The notes under the pieces were generated by a model. That model was not told the origin of the DNA and searched no databases. It saw nothing but the letters and a program-made list of their open reading frames with translations. The position numbers and the translations under genes are program-made. A stretch of 20,954 nucleotides of DNA from a virus: IMG/VR virus record IMGVR_UViG_3300045968_000340, positions 1 to 20,954 of that record; one strand, given 5' to 3'. Positions 12,116-18,157 of the stretch are shown here, piece after piece (the stretch's first letter is position 1; each line of letters opens with the position of its first letter).

Positions 12116-12396
12116 CGCCGCACCCGCGTGCGGAAGTCCGGGCTCCAACGCGCCGGATCGGGTTGATAGACGGTGATCACGATGTGCTCCTGTTCCGCGG
12201 CATTGACCGCGTAGACGACGTGCAGTGGACGCTGGGCGACCCACGCGAGCACCAATCGGCTGGGGTGCGGGCGATCGTCGAGATAGTCGCGCAGGGTTTC
12301 GCCAGCCGCCATAACAGACTCCACTTCGTCGGCGGTGATCCGGCGCTCACGCATCCGCAGAAGAGCTTCGTCGCTGTATCGGATGCGCACTGACAT
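12112..12396 (-). CDS. DUF4258 toxin (MqsR/RelE-like fold)
   Basis: A 94-residue protein: MSVRIRYSDEALLRMRERRI, TADEVESVMAAGETLRDY, PHPSRLVLAWV, LHVVYAVNAAEQEHIVITVYQPDPARW. That is the DUF4258 pattern (helix with 'H/R...RM.eRgIt.deV...l', central strands, and final 'VxTVY.Pd...W'). Such proteins are predicted mRNA interferases and pair with YgiT-type finger proteins. It is the first gene of the operon. The promoter (-35 TTGACA, -10 TAGTAT) lies so close that transcription should start near codon 3, a GTG at 12390. The functional start may therefore be that GTG on a leaderless message rather than ATG 12396. Confidence 0.82.
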   Translation of the reverse strand: MSVRIRYSDEALLRMRERRITADEVESVMAAGETLRDYLDDRPHPSRLVLAWVAQRPLHVVYAVNAAEQEHIVITVYQPDPARWSPDFRTRVRR

Positions 12397-12425
12397 ATAC
12401 TAGTCTATACGCTTTGATTTGTCAA
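12397..12425 (-). promoter_or_regulatory. Near-consensus promoter of the toxin-antitoxin operon
   Basis: On the minus strand, a perfect -35 TTGACA (12425-12420), a 17-bp spacer, and -10 TAGTAT (12402-12397). The -10 box ends directly against the annotated ATG (12396). The stretch is strikingly AT-rich for this genome. Confidence 0.75.
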
Positions 12426-12446
12426 TTGGTTCCATCCGCAGCGCTG

Positions 12447-12472
12447 GACCCGGGCTGTCACGCCCTCGGGTC
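12447..12472. other. Small GC-rich hairpin upstream of homing endonuclease gene
   Basis: GACCC-GGGC (12447-12455) pairs with GCCC-(TC)-GGGTC (12462-12472) around TGTCAC, with a two-base bulge. It lies 15 bp before GTG 12487 and could affect translation or be a remnant of an insertion border. Confidence 0.4.
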
Positions 12473-12486
12473 AGACTGCCCGCCGC

Positions 12487-13002
12487 GTGGAACTTCCGCT
12501 CGACGATCCGGAGGAGACGTGGGCGCCGATCGCCGAGGCGCCGTCCTACCAGGTGTCGACACGAGGACGCGTCCGCCGCCTGGTCGACGGCGTCGAGCTC
12601 GACGTCGCCACCTGGCAGAACAAAGGGCGCTACGTCTGCGTCAATCTGGATCTGCCGGACGGCCATCCGGTCTTGCGCTATGTCCACCGCCTGGTCGCCA
12701 CCGCGTTCCGGTCGAATCGACCCAGTGACGCCACGCAGGTCAACCACGAGAACGGGCTGAAGCCGGACAATCGCTTAGAGAATCTCGCGTGGACGACCCC
12801 TCGAGGGAACGTCCAGCACGCCCGGGACACTGGGTTAATCCACCCACGGCCGCCTCAGGACACGTGCGCGCATGGCCATCCCCGCGACCAGGCCTACCAG
12901 CTGCACGGCCGCCCAGGACGGCGCTGCGCGCGCTGCCGCCGGGTCCGCGCGCGCGAACGGCGCTATGGACAACCCGCGCTCCTGGCGCTACTCAACGGGT
13001 GA
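12487..13002 (+). CDS. NUMOD4/HNH homing-type endonuclease
   Basis: A 171-residue protein. Residues 9-31, EETWAPIAEAPSYQVSTRGRVR, are a NUMOD4 motif. Residues 62-115 are an HNH_3-type nuclease: YVHRLVATAF (His67), VNHENGLKPDNRLENLAWTT (Asn86-His87, Asn95, Asn99) and GNVQHARDTG. The C-terminus adds a Cys/His cluster (DTCAHGH...RRCARC), often seen after such nucleases. These are mobile endonucleases that cut phage or host DNA, typically free-standing between phage genes. GTG 12487 is the start. No intron or split gene is evident around it. It is separated from the toxin-antitoxin operon by a 90-bp divergent promoter region and is convergent with the regulator at 13011. Confidence 0.85.
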   Translation: MELPLDDPEETWAPIAEAPSYQVSTRGRVRRLVDGVELDVATWQNKGRYVCVNLDLPDGHPVLRYVHRLVATAFRSNRPSDATQVNHENGLKPDNRLENLAWTTPRGNVQHARDTGLIHPRPPQDTCAHGHPRDQAYQLHGRPGRRCARCRRVRARERRYGQPALLALLNG

Positions 13003-13010
13003 CTCGGCCG

Positions 13011-13337
13011 CTACCGCCCGCGGGGCGCCGCGGTCGTCTGCAACCGAATGCCTTCGACCTGTTGCAGCTGCACCAGCACTAGAAAGAGGTTCTGCGCCTG
13101 CGGATTGCCCGTGCGACTCAACATGCGCATGAGACTCTTGCTCGGGAGCTTCGTGCGCTGACTGAGGCCTTCGAAGCCGATCGTCGCATTGATGTAGTTG
13201 CGCAACATGCTTTTGGCTGGTCCGACGTCGCCACCGAGCAAGCAATCCATCGCCTCGCAGAGTAACGCGCGACGAAACTTCGGATCGCGCGCGGCGCGTG
13301 CGCGTACGACATCGTCAAAGGATGCGGCTCGTTCCAT
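13011..13337 (-). CDS. HigA-like (COG3636-type) orphan antitoxin/regulator
   Basis: A 108-residue protein. The C-terminal half, IGFEGLSQRTKLPSKSLMRMLSRTGNPQAQNLFLVLVQLQ, is a Cro/XRE-type helix-turn-helix of the group annotated as addiction-module antidote or DNA-binding protein. The N-terminal half (RAASFDDVVRARAARDPKFRRALLCEAMDCLL...AKSMLRNYI) is the matching helical part. Such genes normally follow a RelE/HigB-like toxin gene. Here the gene is first behind its own promoter and no toxin is adjacent, so it is orphan, perhaps a lysis-lysogeny-like or anti-addiction regulator. A strong inverted repeat lies 10 bp upstream of ATG 13337. Confidence 0.8.
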   Translation of the reverse strand: MERAASFDDVVRARAARDPKFRRALLCEAMDCLLGGDVGPAKSMLRNYINATIGFEGLSQRTKLPSKSLMRMLSRTGNPQAQNLFLVLVQLQQVEGIRLQTTAAPRGR

Positions 13338-13345
13338 TCACGGTC

Positions 13346-13375
13346 ATAGTAACCCATACGTTACTACGTGTCCAA
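13346..13375 (-). promoter_or_regulatory. Promoter and operator of the HigA-like regulator
   Basis: On the minus strand, -35 TTGGAC (13375-13370), an 18-bp spacer and -10 TACTAT (13351-13346). The inverted repeat TAGTAAC-N6-GTTACTA (13347-13366) covers the -10 and most of the spacer, an ideal position for autorepression. Confidence 0.65.
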
Positions 13376-13474
13376 TCGCCCGAGCGACGCCATCGACGAT
13401 CAGGAACGGTTGGATCGCGCTCGCCAGCCACGCTATCCTTCGCCAGACGCATCGATCAACGGGAGATCCTGCTG

Positions 13475-13747
13475 ATGGACATCGCGGATCCGCGCGTGCA
13501 TCCGTCGTTGGTTCCGAACGGCTCGAGAGCCCAGGTGATCAACGGGCCGCGCGGCGACGAGTATCAGGACCTGCCCTCGATTCGTACCCCGAATGGGTAC
13601 GTCATCACGCGCTGGTCACTGAGCGAGGAGGAACGCGCGGCCATCACGCGCGGCGAAGACATCTACGTCACGCTGCTATCGGGCGGCGCGATCAATCCGT
13701 TCTTCGTCACCGTCGGGCCCGTCGACTGGACGACGGTCAGATCCTGA
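13475..13747 (+). CDS. Small phage protein preceding the HNH/terminase genes
   Basis: A 90-residue protein starting at ATG 13475, with GGGAG about 9 nt upstream. The C-terminal half, ITRWSLSEEERAAITRGEDIYVTLLSGGAINPFFVTVGPVDW, is a pattern I associate with small phage proteins of the form 'WxLxxEERxxIxxGEDIYxTL...GxPxxPxxVTVGP'. They are often found near endonuclease or head genes; the role is not known. The first ~35 residues are Pro-rich and look disordered. Its stop overlaps the next ATG (TGATG, 13745), so it is coupled to the HNH gene. It opens the rightward packaging operon. Confidence 0.75.
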   Translation: MDIADPRVHPSLVPNGSRAQVINGPRGDEYQDLPSIRTPNGYVITRWSLSEEERAAITRGEDIYVTLLSGGAINPFFVTVGPVDWTTVRS

Positions 13748-14271
13748 TGGCGCTCGCTCCTCCGCGTCCCTGCTCGTATCCGAAGTGCCCGAACCTGGAT
13801 TGTCAGGAGCACCAGGTCCCCGCGTGGCGTACCCTCGATCGACTCGAGGTGCCCCGCATCCGCGGCCGCGAGCTGCAGCGTCGACGCGCCCGCCTCTTCG
13901 CGCGCGAGCGCTGGTGTCGAGCGTGCGCGCAGGATGGACGTCGCATCCTCGCCACCGTCCGCGATCACATCGTGCCGCTCGCGGAAGGGGGAACCGAGGA
14001 CGACAGCAACATCCAACCTCTGTGCTTGGACTGCAGTGATGCGAAGACGGAGCGCGAGTCGCGGCGTGGCGTGCAGCGATCACAGATGACCCCGCGCTTC
14101 AGGAAGAGCGCGACCCCGCGTGACAGCGCAGGTCACTTCGTCACCCGACGTCAACAGATGATCGAGGACGCGCGACGCGACGCGCGACGCGACACACCCG
14201 ACGATCCGATCACACGCGATGCGAGAAACGTCGCACGTGTTAAGCAACTAACACCGAGACGCGCGCGATGA
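13747..14271 (+). CDS. HNH endonuclease of the packaging module
   Basis: A 174-residue protein. The HNH core spans residues 50-100: WCRAC (Cys57, Cys60), the catalytic VRDHIVPLAEGGT (Asp73-His74), DDSNIQPLCLDC (Asn88, Cys93, Cys96) and DAKT. In HK97-like phages an HNH nuclease gene commonly lies just upstream of the terminase genes and is needed for efficient cos or terminase cleavage. The position here (two genes upstream of the small terminase) fits that role. The N-terminus has an extra Cys cluster (CSYPKCPNLDC), and the C-terminus is a basic tail rich in Arg/Asp repeats. The start is fixed by overlap with the upstream stop. Confidence 0.87.
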   Translation: MALAPPRPCSYPKCPNLDCQEHQVPAWRTLDRLEVPRIRGRELQRRRARLFARERWCRACAQDGRRILATVRDHIVPLAEGGTEDDSNIQPLCLDCSDAKTERESRRGVQRSQMTPRFRKSATPRDSAGHFVTRRQQMIEDARRDARRDTPDDPITRDARNVARVKQLTPRRAR

Positions 14272-14294
14272 GGGAGGGGGGGCTCGCAATCGCT

Positions 14295-14330
14295 GCCAGG
14301 GCCGGCGGCCCGGAAACCGCGCCGGCTGGC
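14295..14330. other. GC-rich stem-loop in the gap before the cupin gene
   Basis: GCCAG-(gg)-CCGGCG (14295-14307) pairs with CGCCGG-CTGGC (14320-14330), an 11-bp stem with a two-base bulge and a 12-nt loop. The stem is followed about 30 nt later by an isolated T6 tract (14362-14367). The 108-bp gap (14272-14379) between HNH and cupin genes has no ORF and is one of the few non-coding stretches in the head module. Confidence 0.5.
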
Positions 14331-14379
14331 ACCGTGCGCGTGGTCAGCAAATGAAAGTTGATTTTTTGGGCCACTTTGC

Positions 14380-14838
14380 ATGACCAGGCGGGTCGCGCGC
14401 CTCAACGTCGCCGGGGAACGGGCCGCGCGCGCGTGGTGTCAGATGCTCGCGCGGGCGTTGGCCGTGCAGCGGATCGACCGCAACGGGCGGCCATATCTCG
14501 AGCGGTACTTCGCCGCCGGCTGGAGTCCCACGAACACACGATCCGGTCCCGCGATCTTCCTGCATCACTTCGTCGCCTCGGACGACGCCGACCAGGTGCA
14601 TTCGCATCCGTGGGGGTGGAGCGCCAGTCTGATTCTCGCCGGCGGTTATCGCGAGGAGCGATGCGGACCGGACAATACCATCGTCGCGCGCGAGTACCGT
14701 CCCGGCGACGTGAACGTGTTGGAGGCGGATGCCCGGCACCGGATCGATCTCCTAGCGGAGGACTGCTGGACAGTCTTTCTTGCCGGGGAGTACGCGCAGC
14801 CGTGGGCTTTTACCCCCTCGTGCGGTGGAGATCGCTGA
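14380..14838 (+). CDS. Cupin-like small phage protein
   Basis: A 152-residue protein with IFLHHFVASDDADQVHSHPW (His74, His76 of an HxH pair), then WSASLILAGGYREERC, REYRPGDVNVLEADARHRIDL (His120) and CWTVFLAGEYAQPWAF. That order (strand, HxHPW, glycine turn, PGD, conserved His) is a cupin barrel with probable metal ligands His74/His76/His120. I recall similar 'cupin' proteins in other phage genomes, but their substrate is unknown to me. ATG 14380 lacks a clear ribosome binding site. The stop overlaps the small-terminase ATG (14838), so it is coupled to packaging genes although it is not a standard member of the module. Confidence 0.75.
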   Translation: MTRRVARLNVAGERAARAWCQMLARALAVQRIDRNGRPYLERYFAAGWSPTNTRSGPAIFLHHFVASDDADQVHSHPWGWSASLILAGGYREERCGPDNTIVAREYRPGDVNVLEADARHRIDLLAEDCWTVFLAGEYAQPWAFTPSCGGDR

Positions 14839-15413
14839 TGGCAGGGACCTCGAGCTCGGGCGGCCGCAACCGCAAATCGCAGCGCGAGCACGCGCTTGCC
14901 GGTACCGGTCGCACAGATCGCGGGACGAAGCCGAAGGGGAAAACCACAGATCCAGATCCGCCGCGCGGCCGGCCACCCACGCCGAAAGGGCTCGTCGGGA
15001 TGGCGCGCGAGGAATGGGCACGAATGGTCAATCGCCTCGAGGCGGCGAAGATTTTGTCAGTCGTCGATGATGCGGCGCTCTATCAGTACTGCTGCCTCTA
15101 CGCGGAAACGGAAGGCATTCGCGCCTCGCGCATGACGAACGCGCGGCTCCTCGCGAAGCTCGAGGCGGCGCTCGAGCGTGTGCGCCACGAGGACCAGATT
15201 GCTGCCGTCGCCAGCGCGATCGGAGACCTGCAGCGCGTCGACGCCAAGCATCTGCAGCAACTGCGGCAGGGGCATATGGCGATCCGCCAGTACCTCGTCG
15301 AGTTCGGGATGACGCCGGCAGCCCGGTCGCGGGTGCGGGCTACCGACGCGCCGGCGCCCGAGGATCCGTTCGCCGAGTTCGACAGCCCCGCCGCCACCGA
15401 CTCGACCCATTGA
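14838..15413 (+). CDS. terS: Terminase small subunit, P27 family
   Basis: A 191-residue protein. After a basic, Gly/Ser-rich N-terminus (residues 1-45) comes RGRPPTPKGLVGMAREEWARMVNRLEAAKILSVVDDAALYQYC. This is the hallmark of P27-family small terminases ('P..L...ar.eW.r....L...gils..D...l..yc'). A helical C-terminal half follows. The subunit recognises phage DNA and hands it to the large subunit for packaging. The start is set by overlap with the upstream stop, and it ends 1 bp before the large-subunit gene. The family assignment is firm because of the motif and the neighbour. Confidence 0.88.
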   Translation: MAGTSSSGGRNRKSQREHALAGTGRTDRGTKPKGKTTDPDPPRGRPPTPKGLVGMAREEWARMVNRLEAAKILSVVDDAALYQYCCLYAETEGIRASRMTNARLLAKLEAALERVRHEDQIAAVASAIGDLQRVDAKHLQQLRQGHMAIRQYLVEFGMTPAARSRVRATDAPAPEDPFAEFDSPAATDSTH

Positions 15414-15414
15414 G

Positions 15415-17178
15415 ATGACGACGATGCCCCCGCGGCGCCGGAGGAGCCTCAATGTCGTCGACGCCTACGCGTCCGACGTCGTCGAGGGCCGCGTGCCGGC
15501 AGGGAAGTATCACCGCCTGGCGTGCGAGCGGCATCTGCGCGATCGCGCCCGCGAAGGGACCACGGGCTTCCCGTACCGCTTCGACCTGGCCAAGGCCGAG
15601 CGGTACTTCCGGTTCGCCTCCAAGCTGAAGCACTACAAAGGCGAGTGGGCGGGGCAGTTCATCGTGCTCGAGCCGTGGCAGCAGTTCCGCCGTGGCAGTT
15701 TCTTCGGGTGGGTCCACGTCGACACCGGGCTCCGGCGGTTCCGGACGTCCTACGACGAGGTGCCCAGGAAAAACGGCAAGACGCTCGACCAGGCGATCGC
15801 CGCGCTGTACATCACGTTCTACGACGGCGAGCCCGGAGCTGAGGGGTACTGTCTTGCCACGACGCGGTTCCAGGCTGGCCTCGTTTTCGGAGACGCCAAG
15901 AAACTCGTCCGGTCCTCCGGGCTGAAGGTCCGCCTGAAGGTCCTGACCAAGAACATCCACCGCGTCGACACCGACAGCAAGCTCGAGCCGCTCGGCGCGC
16001 ATCCGGTGGACGGGCTGAATCCGCATTTCATCGGGATCGATGAACTGCACAAGTGGAAGACCCGCGACCGCCTCGATGTGATGGAGACGGCGACCGGCTC
16101 ACGCCGGCAGCCGGTCATCGCGCAAATCACGACCGCCGGCGACGACCTCGTCAGCGTGTGCGGCGATCAGCACGACTACGCGTGCAAGATTCTCGATCAG
16201 GTACTCGTCGACGAGACCTTCTTCGCCTTCATCGCCCATGCGGACATCGGCATCGCCGGCGTGCCGGATGATGACTGGACCCTCCCCGCGACGGCCATCA
16301 AGGCGAACCCGAATTACGGCGTCTCGATCAAGCCGGCGGATCTGGCGGCACTGCGCGAGAAGGCGATCCACATGCCGAGCGCGGCTGCTGCCTACCAGCA
16401 GGATCGCCTCAACGTGTGGGTCAACACGGATGCGCCCTGGCTGTCGATGGAGGGGTGGAAGCGCGGGCAGAGTGCGTGGTCGGCGGAGGAGCTGCGCGGG
16501 GAGACGTGCTTCGGCGCGATCGACCTCGCGAGCAAGATCGACCTGGCCGCATTCGCGCTGTGCTTCCCGCCGACCACGACGCGCACGCGCTGGCGGTACC
16601 TCGTGCGGTGCTTCACGCCGCTCGATACGCTCGTCGCCCGGGCCCGCCGCGACCGCGCGCCGTATCTGCAGTGGGCGGAGATCCAGATTCCCGGCTCGCC
16701 CGTGCCCGCGGCCGAGATGAAGATTCCCGGCACGCCCTGGTCGTACCTGACGACCAACCCCGGCAACCGGATCGATCAGGACGCCATCCGCCAGGCCGTG
16801 AACGACGCGCGCGATCGCTTCGACCTGCAGATCCAGCAGATCGGCTTCGACCCGTGGAACGCGGCGAACATCGAGGACGACCTCGCCGGCGACGGGTTCG
16901 AGGTCGTCGAGATCCCGCAGACGATCAAGCACATGAGCCTGCCCACGAAGGACTTCGGGGCGGAGGTGCTCGACGGGCTCGTCGACACCGGCGGCAATCC
17001 GCTGATGGCCTGGAAGGCGTCGAACGTCGTCGTCGACGAGGATGGGCCCGAGAACGTCAAGCCTGTGAAGAAGAAGAGCCGCGGGCGCATCGACGGGATT
17101 GTCGCCTCGATCATGGCGCGGAAACTCGCGGGGCTGGACGAAGGGGCCTCTGATGGGCCGCTGGTGGTGGCCGCATGA
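15415..17178 (+). CDS. terL: Terminase large subunit (HK97-type)
   Basis: A 587-residue packaging motor of normal length for this type. The ATPase half has YFRF..LKHYKGEWAG, FIVLEPWQQF (adenine-motif region), a deviant Walker A VPRKNGKT (116-123), Walker B HFIGIDE (204-210) and the coupling motif QITTAG (237-242). The nuclease half starts at CFGAIDLASKIDLAAF (Asp370, likely metal ligand). It continues with QIGFDPWNA and a late RIDGIVASIMA (Asp as further ligand). It pumps DNA into the prohead and cuts it. ATG 15415 is 1 bp after the small-subunit stop. The last codons form an ATGA with a spurious frame at 17175. Confidence 0.95.
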   Translation: MTTMPPRRRRSLNVVDAYASDVVEGRVPAGKYHRLACERHLRDRAREGTTGFPYRFDLAKAERYFRFASKLKHYKGEWAGQFIVLEPWQQFRRGSFFGWVHVDTGLRRFRTSYDEVPRKNGKTLDQAIAALYITFYDGEPGAEGYCLATTRFQAGLVFGDAKKLVRSSGLKVRLKVLTKNIHRVDTDSKLEPLGAHPVDGLNPHFIGIDELHKWKTRDRLDVMETATGSRRQPVIAQITTAGDDLVSVCGDQHDYACKILDQVLVDETFFAFIAHADIGIAGVPDDDWTLPATAIKANPNYGVSIKPADLAALREKAIHMPSAAAAYQQDRLNVWVNTDAPWLSMEGWKRGQSAWSAEELRGETCFGAIDLASKIDLAAFALCFPPTTTRTRWRYLVRCFTPLDTLVARARRDRAPYLQWAEIQIPGSPVPAAEMKIPGTPWSYLTTNPGNRIDQDAIRQAVNDARDRFDLQIQQIGFDPWNAANIEDDLAGDGFEVVEIPQTIKHMSLPTKDFGAEVLDGLVDTGGNPLMAWKASNVVVDEDGPENVKPVKKKSRGRIDGIVASIMARKLAGLDEGASDGPLVVAA

Positions 17179-17213
17179 CGCACATCGTCGTGGTGATGGC
17201 GCCCGGTGACGCG

Positions 17214-17618
17214 CTACTGAGCCCCTTGGAATCGGCGTTCGAATTCTTCGGCCGACACCGACTCGCCGTTGATCGTGAACCAGAGCAGCCCCTGGATCAT
17301 CTGCCTCGTGTCATCGGCGCGATAACGCGGCTCGATGCGCTCACCGCAGTCTCGGCATTCGTGATGGCCGATCGAGTAGCGTTCGCCGTCCTCGTAATAG
17401 CCCCAATCGTCATGCACCCAGCGCAGCGTCGGCGTCTCGTACTTGGCGTCCGGGCGATACGACTCGGCAGGTTGGCCGTTGGCGTACCAGCGGTGTGTGT
17501 GACTGGCGACGTCGACCGCACGCCAGCTCGTATCCGGCCGATGCAGGCTGGTGACATCGATGAGATCACAGCCGGCTTCGAAGACGACGTCGCCACGGCG
17601 GTGCACCATGGACGGCAT
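17214..17618 (-). CDS. Minus-strand accessory protein inserted in the head operon
   Basis: A 134-residue protein on the opposite strand between large terminase and portal. The middle is Trp/Tyr-rich (WRAVDVASHTHRWYANG, LRWVHDDWGYYEDGERYS). The C-terminal part has HHECRDCGERIEPRYRADDTRQMIQGLLWFTINGESVSAEEFERRF, with one CxxC pair plus two His, a possible zinc site. I recall similar small proteins in phage and prophage genomes but no function. ATG 17618 is 5 bp from a 17-bp palindrome; ATG 17609 is an alternative. It is divergent from a ribbon-helix-helix gene, so it looks like an independently regulated moron. Confidence 0.75.
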   Translation of the reverse strand: MPSMVHRRGDVVFEAGCDLIDVTSLHRPDTSWRAVDVASHTHRWYANGQPAESYRPDAKYETPTLRWVHDDWGYYEDGERYSIGHHECRDCGERIEPRYRADDTRQMIQGLLWFTINGESVSAEEFERRFQGAQ

Positions 17619-17622
17619 AGGG

Positions 17623-17639
17623 GGAATCTAGCAGATTCC
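17623..17639. promoter_or_regulatory. 17-bp palindrome between divergent genes
   Basis: GGAATCT-AGC-AGATTCC is a perfect inverted repeat with 7-bp arms and a 3-bp centre. It lies 4 bp before the start of the minus-strand gene (17618) and 35 bp before the ribbon-helix-helix gene (17675). It is well placed as operator of this regulator. Confidence 0.65.
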
Positions 17640-17674
17640 TCAGGCGGATTATCGCTATCCCAGGGGATCCGGCC

Positions 17675-17863
17675 ATGACGCGCACCCATGCGGGCCGGCC
17701 GCGCATCGACGACGAGGACGAGACGACGAAGGCCAGCTTTCGGCTGCCGGCGAAAGAGTTCGATCGCGCGTGGTCGCAGGCGCGGCGCGATCGCGAGTCC
17801 CTCTCGGATCTGATGCGCCGCGGGCTCAAGCGGGAGCTCGATGGGGCGGCCAAAGGCGAATAA
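17675..17863 (+). CDS. Ribbon-helix-helix DNA-binding protein
   Basis: A 62-residue protein. After a flexible start (THAGRPRIDDEDET) comes KASFRLPAKEFDRAWSQARRDRESLSDLMRRGLKREL. This is a short strand (KASFRLP) plus two helices, the ribbon-helix-helix fold of CopG/Arc-type repressors and antitoxins. It probably dimerises and binds an inverted repeat. The palindrome 35 bp upstream, shared with the divergent gene, is the obvious target. No toxin-like gene is adjacent unless the divergent 134-aa gene plays that part, which nothing proves. ATG 17675 is the start, and the gene is on the same strand as the head genes. Confidence 0.75.
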   Translation: MTRTHAGRPRIDDEDETTKASFRLPAKEFDRAWSQARRDRESLSDLMRRGLKRELDGAAKGE

Positions 17864-17914
17864 CGTCGGACGTAAATAGGCGGTTCGCCCGCCGACGCTC
17901 ATACTCCGTCCGGA

Positions 17915-18157
17915 TTGTGGGCTGCCTTCTTCCGCTGGTGCTGCTTCTGGCGACCGCCCTGCCTGTATCGGCGGGTGATCGTGAACTTCACGGCCGATCC
18001 GTCGGAAGCGCTGGAAGGCGTCCTCTGGTCGTATCGGTGGCGCTGGCTGACCCTCACGGATGTCTCAGCGCTCAAGGGCGGGGCGACGCCCGAGAAGATC
18101 ATCGGCGACGCCGTCCTGCACCGCACGCAGATCAAGTTCCTGCAGGTGCTCCCGTGA
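17915..18157 (+). CDS. Small protein coupled to the portal gene
   Basis: Up to 80 residues from TTG 17915. The N-terminus MWAAFFRWCCFWRPPCLYRR is Trp/Cys-rich and may be membrane-seeking. The more convincing part begins at GTG 17975 (VIVNFTADPSEALEGVLWSYRWRWLTLTDVSAL...KFLQVLP), a small beta-rich fold. Similar ~60-80-residue proteins precede portal genes in other phages as I recall; their job is unknown. The TGA overlaps the portal GTG (GTGA, 18154), giving translational coupling. Which start is used cannot be settled from sequence alone. Confidence 0.65.
   Translation: MWAAFFRWCCFWRPPCLYRRVIVNFTADPSEALEGVLWSYRWRWLTLTDVSALKGGATPEKIIGDAVLHRTQIKFLQVLP

Noticed and set aside
17175-17678. Plus-strand ORF starting with ATGA at the terminase stop
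   Set aside because: Most of it is antisense to the Cys/Trp-containing 134-aa gene, and its own translation is featureless. The ATGA overlap may be the relic of a gene displaced by the insertion.
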